Assembly (NCBI GenBank): GCA_002335425.1
Contig: DDCB01000009.1
Span: forward strand, 1-63,257
DNA: 63,257 nt
Source: Chthonomonas sp. UBA2017
GTDB lineage: Bacteria; Armatimonadota; Fimbriimonadia; Fimbriimonadales; Fimbriimonadaceae
Direction: 5' to 3'
Shown: in pieces, positions 1-8,372 of the stretch
Numbering within the stretch: the stretch's first letter is position 1
Layout of the letters: each line of letters begins with the position of its first letter
Made by a program: the position numbers and the translations under genes
Notes under the pieces: generated by a model
What the model was told of the DNA's origin: nothing
The model's input: only the letters and a program-made list of their open reading frames with translations
Database searches by the model: none

Positions 1-417
1 CGTGACATCGGCGTGGTTGGCGGGCGGGGCCGCCGGCCGCAAGACCCGACGCCAGCGCTGGGGATAAGCCGCATGCCGCCAAGACCACACCCAACCGCGC
101 TCTAAATGAGAATGGGCCCGAGCCCACGCCCCCGCATCGGCCAAGATCGATGCCTCCAGATTCAGCCCCCGGCGGCGCAAGACCTGGCTCGCCACCCGCG
201 GAGCCGACTCGACATCTCGCAACTGGGCAGCCAGGAGGTCGCCCACTTGAGCGGCCCGAGCCAGCGGAGGAGGCTGAGCGACCACCAACCCCCGGCAATA
301 GAGCGCCACCAGAGCGATCTCTTCGAGGCTCGGGCAGCCCCCCGCCTGGCCGGGGCCCGGAGCCTCCACTCCGCCCCCGTCCTCCGTGCATTGTTGCCGG
401 TCATACCCGCGTTGCAT
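1..417 (-). CDS. N-terminal part of an unidentified protein, possibly DprA/Smf-like
   Basis: An open frame of 139 codons starts at ATG 417 and runs off the left edge without a stop. The N-terminus begins MQRGYDRQQ, followed by a Gly/Pro-rich stretch and then a helical region rich in Ala, Leu and Arg. Near its end it reads ERGWVWSWRHAAYPQRW, followed by a proline-rich segment. A helical N-terminal domain leading to an aromatic/YP..W motif before a D/P-type linker resembles the start of DprA (Smf), which loads RecA on incoming single-stranded DNA. The Rossmann core of DprA lies outside the window, so this is a tentative call. It is divergent from the alpha-mannosidase gene, with only 59 AT-rich bases between their starts. 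Confidence 0.5.
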   Translation of the reverse strand, partial: MQRGYDRQQCTEDGGGVEAPGPGQAGGCPSLEEIALVALYCRGLVVAQPPPLARAAQVGDLLAAQLRDVESAPRVASQVLRRRGLNLEASILADAGAWARAHSHLERGWVWSWRHAAYPQRWRRVLRPAAPPANHADVT

Positions 418-476
418 TACATTTATATACCACATTTCTGCATCCAGTCAAAGGCCTGAGTAAACTTCCGCCCCAC

Positions 477-3400
477 ATGGAGAAACACCCGACGATCACG
501 CTGGCTCGGATCCAGCAGTTTTGGGAGCGCGAGCTCAAGCCGCGGCACGACGAATCCGCGCCGCTGAAGATCGAGACCTGCGACGGCGAATTCCGCGACG
601 AGGCGGCTGCGAGAGCGAACGGCAAGTGGCGTCCCGCTCCGGCGGGAATGCGTTACGGCCCGGCCTATACGATCCGATGGTTTCGGGTCACCGGCCAGAT
701 CCCGAGCGCGTGGGCCGGCCTCCCGGTCGCGCTTGTGGCCGAAGTCGGCGGCGAGCGCACGATCTGGCGCGATCTGAGCCCCGTTCATGGGCTCGACGGC
801 CCCCACGCGGAGGCGATCTTGTGGCAACCTGCGCAAGGAGGAGAGGCGGTCGATCTGGTCATTCAGGCCTACACGATGAATCCCCAAGCCACGCTCCATG
901 GGCGCGAGCCCGCGCGACAAGCCGACGTTGCGGAAGTCCAAACGGCTTACCTCACCCCGATTTCGAAGGCCAAACGCCGCCTCGCTTATGACGTGCTCTT
1001 TGTGATGAGCCTGATCGAAGGCCTCCCCGAGACCGACCCAGGGCGAGCCCACCTCTTGCGTGCGGCCAACCAAATGGTGAACACCTATCGAGATCAGCCG
1101 TCAGGGTGGGCCCAAGCGAGCAAGATGTTGCGTGAGGCCCTCGAAAGCCTGGGCGGAGAGTTGCCCCACGCCATCACCCCGGTGGGGCATGCCCACCTCG
1201 ACACGGCTTGGCTCTGGCCGATCCGCATGACTCGACTCAAGATGGCCCACACCGCCGCGAACCAACTCGCTCTGATGGAGCGCTATCCGCAACACGTTTT
1301 TGTCCACTCGCAGGCCAGCCAATACGAATGGCTGGAAACCGACGCTCCCGCCTTGTTGCTCAGAATCAAAGAGGCGATCAAGCGCGGCCAATGGGAGGTT
1401 GTGGGGTCGATGTGGGTCGAGGCGGATTGCAACCTCGCCGGAGGAGAAGCGCTCGTCCGGCAAATTCTCTACGGCAAGCGATACTTCGAGCAAAAACTCG
1501 GGGTCAAGACGGAGGATCTTTGGCTCCCAGACGTCTTTGGATACTCGGCGGCGATGCCCCAAATTCTCAAAAAGTTTGGCATTGAGGCGTTCTTGACCCA
1601 AAAAATCAGTTGGAACCAGTCGAACAAGTTTCCTCATAACACCTTTTGGTGGAAAGGGATCGACGGAACCGCCATCTGGTCGCACTTTCCACCCGCCGAC
1701 ACCTACGTCGGCGATGCCTCTCCACGACAACTTTTACAAAGCGTTCGGCAACACAAAGACCATGGCCGAAGTGACCAATCGCTCTACGTCTTCGGATTTG
1801 GTGATGGCGGCGGAGGACCCACTGAACAGCACTTAGAGCTGCTCAAGCGCGCGGTGAGGACACCATGTCTGCCCGAGATTCGATGGGGTCAAAAGGCGGT
1901 TGAGTTCTTCCGCGAAGCCCGCAATCAAAGTCAAGACCTTTGCACATGGACCGGCGAACTCTACCTGGAATATCACCGAGGAACTTATACCAGTCAAGCC
2001 GCCAATAAGCGCGGCAATCGAGAGATCGAAATGGCGTTGCGAGATGCAGAGTTCTTAGCTTGCTTTGCGCCCGATTTTCCTCAGAGTTATGAGTCTCATC
2101 AATTTGAGAAACATTGGAAGCTTTTGCTTCTAAATCAGTTTCACGATATTTTGCCCGGTAGCTCGGTGCGAGAAGTCTATGAAGACAGTGATCAAGACTA
2201 CGCTCAGCTCCGCCAAGCCACCCACGAAAGTTTACAAACATCGCTGACAGCCCTGGGGAGATCGATGGAGACGAGCCACATGCACTCTCCAGTAGCTGTT
2301 TTCCACAACAGCACGATCCCCAGCCAAGTGACGATGCCTTGGCCAGAGGCCCCCGTGCCGGAGTCGGTCGCGACCGGAGAAGCCTATTTGCCCGTTCAAA
2401 TTGTCGACTTTGCGGGCGGGCGGAGCCTCATCTTTGAGACGCCCGGAGCCGCTCTCGGCAGCGTCGCGGTGGTCGATCTGAGCCCCCAGGCTCCCACCGA
2501 ACACCCTCGACTAAAAACGGGACCTCGTCGACTGGAAAATCGTGATTGGATCGTGCGATTCGACCCCCATGGAAACATCACCAGCATTCAAAGTGTTCAC
2601 GATCCTTCGTTGGACTTTGTGGAGCCCGGAAAACTCGCCAACGTGATTCAGCTTTTGGACGACCAACCACTCTTCTGGTCGGCGTGGGACATCGATCCTT
2701 ATGCGTTTGAAACCGCAAAAAGTTTGATCAAGAGCGACTCCTTTGAGATTGTGGAAAAAGGTCCGGTTCGAGTGGCGGCCGAATGGGTCAAGACATTTGG
2801 CAGAAGCCGAATGCGACAGAGGATCAGTTTAGGGCCAACTCCGGGCATTCGATTTGAGACTTGGATCGATTGGCAAGAAGAGAACAAACTTCTCAAAGCG
2901 GCCTTCCCAATGAATGTCAATACGACCCGAGCGACGTGCGACATTCAGTTCGGCCACGTCGAGCGACCGACGCATCGGAACACCAGTTGGGACGCGGCAA
3001 AGTTTGAAGTCTGCGCCCAAAAGTGGGTCGACCTCAGCGAAGGTGGGCACGGCGCGGCCCTCATCAATCAAGGCAAATACGGGCACGACTTTTTAGGATC
3101 CACCATGCGGTTATCCTTACTCCGTGCGCCCAAGGCGCCAGACCCGATCTGCGATATGGGTGAGCATCGTTTCACCTACGTCCTTCTGCCCCACTTTGAC
3201 GATGTTCGCGCGGCAGACGTGGTCGCCACGGCGTACGCGATCAATGCTGAGCCGCGTGTCGCCCCCCTTCAGCCGGCGGCTGGCGTCGATGGAGAGTTGC
3301 CACGTCTTGTCGCGTGCGATGATCGAAATCTGATCATTGAGTCGGTGAAGAAGGCAGAAGATTCGAACGCCATCGTGGTCCGGCTGTACGAGTGTCACAA

Positions 3401-3560
3401 CTCACGCGGCTCAGCGTTTCTCAGCCTGGCACGCCCGATCAAACGGGCGTTCCTCGCCGACCTGAACGAACAGCCGACCCTGGAACTCGACCGAGTGGAG
3501 GACGGAGTCGCAATTGATTACAAGCCGTTCGAGATCATCACGCTGTTGATCGAAATTTAA
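477..3560 (+). CDS. Glycoside hydrolase family 38 alpha-mannosidase
   Basis: The predicted protein of 1027 residues begins at ATG 477; an in-frame upstream extension is open but Pro/Arg-rich and unlike the family. GH38 enzymes are zinc-dependent retaining exo-mannosidases that remove alpha-linked mannose from glycans. Visible family motifs are HAHLDTAWLWP near residue 238 (zinc-binding His and Asp), WLPDVFGYSA near 350 (catalytic nucleophile Asp, also a zinc ligand) and NQFHDILPGSS near 555 (zinc-binding His). A long C-terminal beta-rich region completes the usual length of about 1000 residues. No signal peptide is visible, so a cytoplasmic location is likely. No mannose transporter or other glycosidase is adjacent. 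Confidence 0.93.
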   Translation: MEKHPTITLARIQQFWERELKPRHDESAPLKIETCDGEFRDEAAARANGKWRPAPAGMRYGPAYTIRWFRVTGQIPSAWAGLPVALVAEVGGERTIWRDLSPVHGLDGPHAEAILWQPAQGGEAVDLVIQAYTMNPQATLHGREPARQADVAEVQTAYLTPISKAKRRLAYDVLFVMSLIEGLPETDPGRAHLLRAANQMVNTYRDQPSGWAQASKMLREALESLGGELPHAITPVGHAHLDTAWLWPIRMTRLKMAHTAANQLALMERYPQHVFVHSQASQYEWLETDAPALLLRIKEAIKRGQWEVVGSMWVEADCNLAGGEALVRQILYGKRYFEQKLGVKTEDLWLPDVFGYSAAMPQILKKFGIEAFLTQKISWNQSNKFPHNTFWWKGIDGTAIWSHFPPADTYVGDASPRQLLQSVRQHKDHGRSDQSLYVFGFGDGGGGPTEQHLELLKRAVRTPCLPEIRWGQKAVEFFREARNQSQDLCTWTGELYLEYHRGTYTSQAANKRGNREIEMALRDAEFLACFAPDFPQSYESHQFEKHWKLLLLNQFHDILPGSSVREVYEDSDQDYAQLRQATHESLQTSLTALGRSMETSHMHSPVAVFHNSTIPSQVTMPWPEAPVPESVATGEAYLPVQIVDFAGGRSLIFETPGAALGSVAVVDLSPQAPTEHPRLKTGPRRLENRDWIVRFDPHGNITSIQSVHDPSLDFVEPGKLANVIQLLDDQPLFWSAWDIDPYAFETAKSLIKSDSFEIVEKGPVRVAAEWVKTFGRSRMRQRISLGPTPGIRFETWIDWQEENKLLKAAFPMNVNTTRATCDIQFGHVERPTHRNTSWDAAKFEVCAQKWVDLSEGGHGAALINQGKYGHDFLGSTMRLSLLRAPKAPDPICDMGEHRFTYVLLPHFDDVRAADVVATAYAINAEPRVAPLQPAAGVDGELPRLVACDDRNLIIESVKKAEDSNAIVVRLYECHNSRGSAFLSLARPIKRAFLADLNEQPTLELDRVEDGVAIDYKPFEIITLLIEI

Positions 3561-3585
3561 TCCAGAATCCCGGCATATTGTTCTG

Positions 3586-3624
3586 TATACTGAACTCGTG
3601 GGCTCCTCGCTCGGGCGAGAGCCG
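3586..3624 (+). promoter_or_regulatory. -10-like TATACT followed by a leader hairpin
   Basis: TATACT lies at 3586-3591. Just downstream, 3601-3623 can form a stem (GGCT and CTCGC pairing with GCGAG and AGCC, one-base bulge, TCGG loop) followed by a G-run and a T-rich stretch. It could be the folded leader of the PEP-CTERM gene or a terminator for the mannosidase gene. A GTG at 3598, six bases after the hexamer, is in frame with the downstream gene. Confidence 0.4.
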
Positions 3625-3639
3625 GGGGTTCTTTTGAGT

Positions 3640-4512
3640 ATGAGAAAGTGGATTGGAATTTTGATCAGCGCCAGCCTGGCTGGCTCTGCATTCGGCGTCG
3701 ACGTCATCCAAGATCGGGTGTACGGCCTGAAATCTCAGTCGAGCACCGCTGGTGCCGGACCGACGAACTTGTTCCGGTTTAACGTTGACGGGACCGGCTT
3801 CACCGATCTCGGCGCAGTCAAGGTGGGCGGCCTGAATGTCGAGGCCGATGGGCTTGCGTATGACGGGTTCGGGCTTTACGGCTTTGCGATCACTGCCAAC
3901 GGCTCCCAGTTTTTGTCGATCCACCCGACGACCGCGATCGGCACGACGGTCGGGACTTTCTTCGGCGGGAAGCAGTTTCGAGCCGCCGGGATCACGCCCT
4001 GGAACAGCGTTTTGGCGTTGGATGTGCTGAGCAGCCAGCTTTGGGACATCAACACCTTCGACGCGAGCAGTTCGCTAGTGGGGACGCTTGCACGGAGCTT
4101 TTCGACCGCCACCGACCTCGCGTATCGACCCAATGGTGAGTTATGGATCACCGACGCGAACGAATTTCATCGAATCAGCGGCTTGGCAACCTCGTTGATT
4201 TACACCGACAACGACGCTCAAGCCGAAACGGGGGCGCCCCCTTCGTTCCCGGGCATTGCCTTCGATTCGAGCGGATTTTCGAACGACGTCTACACCTATG
4301 ACGTCTTGGGTCAAGACGACGTCTTCAGCTTCCAATCGGGGAGCCTCGCCGGGTCGCGAGCGCTCCTTTACTCGAACATCATCCCCAGCTTTGATGCGGG
4401 TCGAGGCGATTTGGCTTCGCGAGTGGCGACCGTGCCCGAGCCCGCCACTCTTGTGGCGCTCGGTCTGGGGGCTCTTGCCCTGCTACGGCGTCGACGCGTT
4501 CAGTCGAGATGA
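3640..4512 (+). CDS. Secreted PEP-CTERM sorting-domain protein
   Basis: I start the gene at ATG 3640 because it gives a clean signal peptide, MRKWIGILISASLAGSAFG. The in-frame GTG at 3598 would add 14 residues ahead of it. The 290-residue protein has a beta-rich body that reads like a periodic or propeller fold. It ends in a PEP-CTERM tail: VPEPATL, a hydrophobic helix, then RRRR. In known systems this tail is processed by an exosortase and directs surface or exopolysaccharide-linked sorting. No exosortase gene is in the window. Its last 30 bases overlap the convergent hydrolase gene. Function of the body is unknown. Confidence 0.85.
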   Translation: MRKWIGILISASLAGSAFGVDVIQDRVYGLKSQSSTAGAGPTNLFRFNVDGTGFTDLGAVKVGGLNVEADGLAYDGFGLYGFAITANGSQFLSIHPTTAIGTTVGTFFGGKQFRAAGITPWNSVLALDVLSSQLWDINTFDASSSLVGTLARSFSTATDLAYRPNGELWITDANEFHRISGLATSLIYTDNDAQAETGAPPSFPGIAFDSSGFSNDVYTYDVLGQDDVFSFQSGSLAGSRALLYSNIIPSFDAGRGDLASRVATVPEPATLVALGLGALALLRRRRVQSR

Positions 4513-5148
4513 GAGCCATTCGGAGGCTTCTTGGGCCGAAGCCTCCGAAATGCTGTGCCCGATCGGATATTCCGAATAGGTGAAAGTCTGCATCCTCGGG
4601 CCGATCTGATCTCGAATCTCGCGGCCGTCCCCGATCGGGAGAACTTCGTCGATCACGCCGTGTTGGACCAGCATGGGGATGCGAACAAACGGACTCGGCT
4701 CTGCCGGCAGCTCGAAACAAGGCAACCACTTGCCACTCATCAAAACGAGCCCCGCCACCCAAGCGGGCTCGGCCAAAGCCAGCCCGAGCGACATCATCGC
4801 CCCTTGGCTAAAGCCGCTGAGAAAGACCGGACCGGACGCGACGAAAGGCTCGACGAGTCTGCGCAACTCCAACCGAGCCGCCAGCACTTCGTCCAGGTCG
4901 ATGTGCTTTCCGCCGTGCGGGTCAAACCGAATGTTGAACCAGCCAAATCCTCCAAACTCGGTCCGAAGATGGCCCCGCGGGGCGAGGATCCGAAGCCGCG
5001 GATCGATCCAACCTTGCAGGCCCATCAGGTCGGCCTCGTCCGACCCAAACCCGTGAAGGAGAAAGAGCGTCGGCGCCCGATCTCCTTCTCGGCTCGGCCG
5101 CTCGAGCCCGGTCCGGCCGTCCGCGAGCTGAATTTGGCGAACGCTCAC
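4483..5148 (-). CDS. Alpha/beta hydrolase of the phospholipase/carboxylesterase family
   Basis: A 221-residue protein of the dienelactone hydrolase/carboxylesterase type (Abhydrolase_2). The oxyanion region LLHGFGSDE is near residue 30. The nucleophile elbow GFSQGA places the catalytic Ser at 114; Asp167 in HGVIDEVLP and His198 in PIGHSI complete the triad. No signal peptide is seen, so it is probably cytosolic; the substrate cannot be read from sequence. The GTG start at 5148 overlaps the stop of the upstream monooxygenase-domain gene, so the two are probably translationally coupled. Confidence 0.85.
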   Translation of the reverse strand: MSVRQIQLADGRTGLERPSREGDRAPTLFLLHGFGSDEADLMGLQGWIDPRLRILAPRGHLRTEFGGFGWFNIRFDPHGGKHIDLDEVLAARLELRRLVEPFVASGPVFLSGFSQGAMMSLGLALAEPAWVAGLVLMSGKWLPCFELPAEPSPFVRIPMLVQHGVIDEVLPIGDGREIRDQIGPRMQTFTYSEYPIGHSISEASAQEASEWLSSRLNASTP

Positions 5149-5444
5149 AAGTCCTCGTGCTCCGAGACGCTATAGATCCGGATTCGAGGGCTCGCCGCCG
5201 ACCACGAACCGACCTGCTCAGCGAACTTCTGGAACGGCTCCATCGCGAAGTGGTCGTCGAGGTCCTGGCGAGATCGCCACTCTTCAAAAAACAGAATCGT
5301 GCCGGGAAGCAGAGGGTCTTCAAAAAAGCGATGGCTGAGACAGCCGGGCTCGGCGCGGCTGGGGGCGAGCATCGCTTCACAGGCTCGGAGCCCCTCCTCT
5401 CGGAACTCAGGCTTGAACGAAATTTCACCAGCAAGGACAATCAT
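5145..5444 (-). CDS. Antibiotic biosynthesis monooxygenase (ABM) domain protein
   Basis: A 99-residue single-domain protein beginning MIVLAGEISFKPEF at ATG 5444. The frame is open further upstream, but that part runs antisense to the HAD gene and looks non-coding. The pattern fits the ABM dimeric alpha/beta-barrel family: a first beta strand, then CLSHRFFEDPLLPGTILFFEEW, then LDDHFAMEPFQKF. Members include small quinol monooxygenases and heme-degrading enzymes, but the reaction cannot be assigned here. It is the first gene of a two-gene leftward unit with the hydrolase. Confidence 0.8.
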   Translation of the reverse strand: MIVLAGEISFKPEFREEGLRACEAMLAPSRAEPGCLSHRFFEDPLLPGTILFFEEWRSRQDLDDHFAMEPFQKFAEQVGSWSAASPRIRIYSVSEHEDL

Positions 5445-5502
5445 CGTAGGGAATTTTAGCTGTTCGAACCCCGGCCGAGCCCGGATAGACTGAGCCGAGC
5501 CG

Positions 5503-6300
5503 ATGCAAGTGGTGCTTTTTGATCTCGATGGGACTTTGATTCGTGGGGCGGAGGCGATTCCCGGAGCCGCCGAAGCCGTCGAGGCTTGTCGCCGGGCCGG
5601 TGTACAGGTCCGATTCTTGACGAACAACTCGTCGGTCACCTCGGACCAAGTGGGAGTCCGCCTGCGGTCGCTCGGGATCGAGGCTCACTCGAGCGAAGTC
5701 CGAACGAGCGGCCAAGCCGCCGCCCAACTCTTGGTCGAACGGGGGTTTCGGTCCGCCTTTGTCGTGGGTGAACCGGCTCTTTCGGCAGTGATTCAAGCCG
5801 AGGGGATCGAAGTGATCGCACGAGGCGACCCTCAGCGAGCCGACGCGGTCGTCGCGGGCATCTGCCGCTCGCTCGATTACGCCTGGATCGACGAGGCACT
5901 GCAACACTTGCTGGCCGGGGCCGGATGGGTTGCAACGAACACCGACCGGACTTATCCCCTCGAAGCCGGGCGAGTGCAGCCCGGAGCCGGAGCGACTGTC
6001 GGAGCCCTTGAGGCAGCGAGTGGGCTGACGCCGATTCTGGCTGGCAAGCCGAATCCAGAGTTTATTCGGCGGTGGATGCAGCAGGAGGGCTGGCCCCTGG
6101 ACCAGCTGATGGTGATCGGTGACCGCCTCGACACCGACATCGCTCTGGCAAAGGCCCTCGGCAGCCCGAGCTATCTGGTTCTGACCGGAGTCACGACGTC
6201 TCTTCCCGACGGACAAGCTGGGGGCGCAGACCTGAGGGAGTGGGTGCAATCAACGTTCGGCGGGCCGCGCTCGGAGACTTCCACCTTCTCCCGGGGGTAA
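5503..6300 (+). CDS. HAD-superfamily phosphatase, subfamily IIA (NagD-like)
   Basis: A 265-residue hydrolase. Motif I is FDLDGT with nucleophile Asp7 and Asp9. RFLTNNSS near residue 45 is motif II and typical of the IIA (NagD/PGP) group, GKPNPEF near 185 supplies the motif III Lys, and GDRLDTDI near 205 is motif IV. Members dephosphorylate small phosphometabolites such as nucleotides, glycerol phosphate or phosphoglycolate; the substrate is not evident. A TAGACT hexamer at 5486-5491, 17 bases after TTCGAA, could be its promoter and would leave a leader of only about five bases. The next gene, moxR, starts 12 bases after the stop. Confidence 0.85.
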   Translation: MQVVLFDLDGTLIRGAEAIPGAAEAVEACRRAGVQVRFLTNNSSVTSDQVGVRLRSLGIEAHSSEVRTSGQAAAQLLVERGFRSAFVVGEPALSAVIQAEGIEVIARGDPQRADAVVAGICRSLDYAWIDEALQHLLAGAGWVATNTDRTYPLEAGRVQPGAGATVGALEAASGLTPILAGKPNPEFIRRWMQQEGWPLDQLMVIGDRLDTDIALAKALGSPSYLVLTGVTTSLPDGQAGGADLREWVQSTFGGPRSETSTFSRG

Positions 6301-6311
6301 CTTAGGGAACG

Positions 6312-7259
6312 ATGGGAGTGAGTGAATTTGGGGCTCAAATTCGAGCCGAAGTTTCGAAGGCCGTGGTTGGGCAAGAGCGTGCCTTAGAAAATGTGCTCGT
6401 GGCGATCCTCGCAAATGGCCACGTGCTGCTCGAAGGCGTCCCCGGGGTCGCCAAGACCTTGATGATTCGAGCGATCTCCAAGGCTCTCGATCTCCCGTTT
6501 AGTCGGGTCCAGTTCACGCCCGACCTGATGCCGAGCGACATCATCGGCACCAACGTTTTCGATCCCAAAACAACCGACTTTCGGCTGCACAAGGGGCCGA
6601 TCTTCACAAGCATCTTGCTGGCCGACGAAATCAACCGGACGCCCCCGAAATCGCAAGCGGCCCTGCTGGAGGCGATGGAGGAGCGCCAAGCCACCATCGA
6701 CGGGGTCCGATATCCTTTGCCCGAGCCGTTTTTGGTTTTTGCAACCCAGAACCCAATCGAGTTCGAGGGCACGTATCCGCTGCCCGAAGCTCAACAAGAC
6801 CGCTTCTTGCTCAAGGTCCTTTTGGAGTATCCGCCGACTGAAGTTGAGCTCGAAGTCCTCCGGCGATTTCATGCCGGTTTCCGAAGCCTCAAACTCGAAG
6901 AGGCCGGGATTCAACCGGTCGCAAACCTCGAATCGCTCAAGGCTGCGCGCGCCGAGGTCGATCAGGTTGTGATCGAAGACAAAATTTTGGCCTACATTCT
7001 GAACATCGTTCAGGCGACTCGGACTTCGAATGAGCTCTTTGTCGGGGCCTCCCCCCGGGCGGGCCAGGCCCTAGTGAGTTGCTCCAAGGCAACGGCCGCC
7101 TTGCGAGGTCGAAACTTTGTCATTCCCGACGATGTGAAGGGCCTCGCCCCGGCCGTCTTGCGGCATCGGGTTGTGCTTCGGCCGGAGGCCGAGATTGAAG
7201 GGCTGACGGTGGACCGGATCTTGCATGGTCTGATCGAGGCCCAACCCGTTCCTCGTTGA
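6312..7259 (+). CDS. MoxR-family AAA+ ATPase
   Basis: A 315-residue MoxR-type ATPase (AAA_3 plus AAA lid). Walker A is GVPGVAKT at residues 42-49; the Walker B region ILLADEINRTPPKSQAALLE and sensor 1 FATQNPIEFEG follow, then the SPRAGQAL sensor 2 region near 245. MoxR proteins usually act as chaperones that help fold or activate partner complexes, often with DUF58 and von Willebrand A proteins encoded alongside. No such partner is present here; the downstream genes are rlmN and the lpt set. The preceding AGGGA provides a plausible ribosome-binding site. Confidence 0.93.
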   Translation: MGVSEFGAQIRAEVSKAVVGQERALENVLVAILANGHVLLEGVPGVAKTLMIRAISKALDLPFSRVQFTPDLMPSDIIGTNVFDPKTTDFRLHKGPIFTSILLADEINRTPPKSQAALLEAMEERQATIDGVRYPLPEPFLVFATQNPIEFEGTYPLPEAQQDRFLLKVLLEYPPTEVELEVLRRFHAGFRSLKLEEAGIQPVANLESLKAARAEVDQVVIEDKILAYILNIVQATRTSNELFVGASPRAGQALVSCSKATAALRGRNFVIPDDVKGLAPAVLRHRVVLRPEAEIEGLTVDRILHGLIEAQPVPR

Positions 7260-7284
7260 GGCTCCTCGGCGGGGCCGGTACAAT
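7256..7284 (+). promoter_or_regulatory. Promoter for rlmN giving a near-leaderless mRNA
   Basis: TTGAGG (7256-7261) and TACAAT (7279-7284) are separated by exactly 17 bases. The -35 overlaps the moxR stop codon. The rlmN ATG is only eight bases beyond the -10, so transcription should begin at or within two bases of the start codon. Confidence 0.65.
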
Positions 7285-7292
7285 ACGGGGGA

Positions 7293-8372
7293 ATGCACAC
7301 TCCCCCGCCCAGCCTGATCGGGCTGAATACGGCTCAATGCGTCGAACTGGCGACTCAGTTCGGGGCGCCAGCCTATCGCGGGCGGCAGTTGGCGCACCAG
7401 CTTTATCAATCCGGGAGCTCTGACTTTTCGGAGATGTCCGATTTGCCGCGCCAGTTTCGGAGCTGGTTGGCCGAGAACTGGGTGGTCTCCCCGCTGACGG
7501 TGGTTCAGCACCAACGGTCCACCGACCATGTGGACAAGCTCTTGGTCCACAACGGCGATGAACAGGTTTACGAGTGTGTGCTCTTGCCTTACGAAGACCG
7601 AGTGAGTTGCTGCCTGAGCACTCAGGTTGGATGCCCGATGGGGTGTACTTTTTGCGCCACCGGAATGGGGGGCTTTGATCGAAACCTCACCACCGGCGAG
7701 ATCGTGGCCCAGTACCTGGCCCTGCAAGCCCTTTCGGCCCGGCGGATCAGCCACATTGTGTTCATGGGCATGGGCGAGCCGCTTCTCAATCTCGGCCAGC
7801 TCTTGCCCGCGATCGAGATTTTTCGCAACGAGATCGGCCTCAGTGCCCGGCATCTCACGATCTCGACGGTCGGCCTGGTTCCTCAGATTCGAGAGTTGGC
7901 CGAGCTGAAAATTCCGATCCACCTGGCGCTGTCGCTTCACAGTCCGTTCGACGAGGTCCGGGGCCGGTTGATGCCGGTCAACCACAAGTGGCCGGTCGCC
8001 GAAGTGGTTCAGACCATGCGCGACTATCAGCGAGCCACGGGGCGCAAAGTGACCTTCGAGTACCTCCTGATCGACGAGCTCAATGACACCGTCGAACAGG
8101 CACGGGCATTGGCACACTTGATCAAAGGGTTCCCTTGCTTCGTGAACTTGATCCCGTTCAACTGGGTCGATACCGGGAACGGATTTCGGCGCCCAACCCG
8201 CGAGCGCGTGCAAGCGTTTCGCCAGGTCCTGCAAAGCCAAGGGATCAATGTCACCGAGCGGGTCGAGCGGGGCCACGATATTGCCGCGGCTTGTGGTCAA
8301 TTGGCGGGCCAACACTCCGGAAAATTTGCCAAAAGGAGATCGCTATCCGCGCTGCCGCAATCGCCTGCTTAG
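7293..8372 (+). CDS. rlmN: 23S rRNA (adenine-2503-C2)-methyltransferase RlmN
   Basis: A radical-SAM enzyme of 359 residues that methylates C2 of A2503 in 23S rRNA (and A37 of some tRNAs). The [4Fe-4S]-binding CxxxCxxC is Cys114, Cys118 and Cys121 in GCPMGCTFCATG. GMGEPLLN follows. The C-terminal catalytic Cys lies in the RGHDIAAACGQL region. Length matches the family. The gene appears to be transcribed from a near-leaderless promoter. Its last 28 bases overlap the start region of lptC, making it the first gene of the rlmN-lpt run. Confidence 0.96.
   Translation: MHTPPPSLIGLNTAQCVELATQFGAPAYRGRQLAHQLYQSGSSDFSEMSDLPRQFRSWLAENWVVSPLTVVQHQRSTDHVDKLLVHNGDEQVYECVLLPYEDRVSCCLSTQVGCPMGCTFCATGMGGFDRNLTTGEIVAQYLALQALSARRISHIVFMGMGEPLLNLGQLLPAIEIFRNEIGLSARHLTISTVGLVPQIRELAELKIPIHLALSLHSPFDEVRGRLMPVNHKWPVAEVVQTMRDYQRATGRKVTFEYLLIDELNDTVEQARALAHLIKGFPCFVNLIPFNWVDTGNGFRRPTRERVQAFRQVLQSQGINVTERVERGHDIAAACGQLAGQHSGKFAKRRSLSALPQSPA

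Noticed and set aside
150..476. N-terminal extension of the alpha-mannosidase frame (109 extra codons)
   Set aside because: The extension is Pro/Arg-rich, overlaps a better leftward coding frame, and the family motif spacing fits a start at 477.
5458..5500. Possible tRNA T-arm (TTCGAACCCC) upstream of the HAD gene
   Set aside because: No matching acceptor, D or anticodon arms can be drawn on either strand, and the sequence fits a -35 to -10 region instead.
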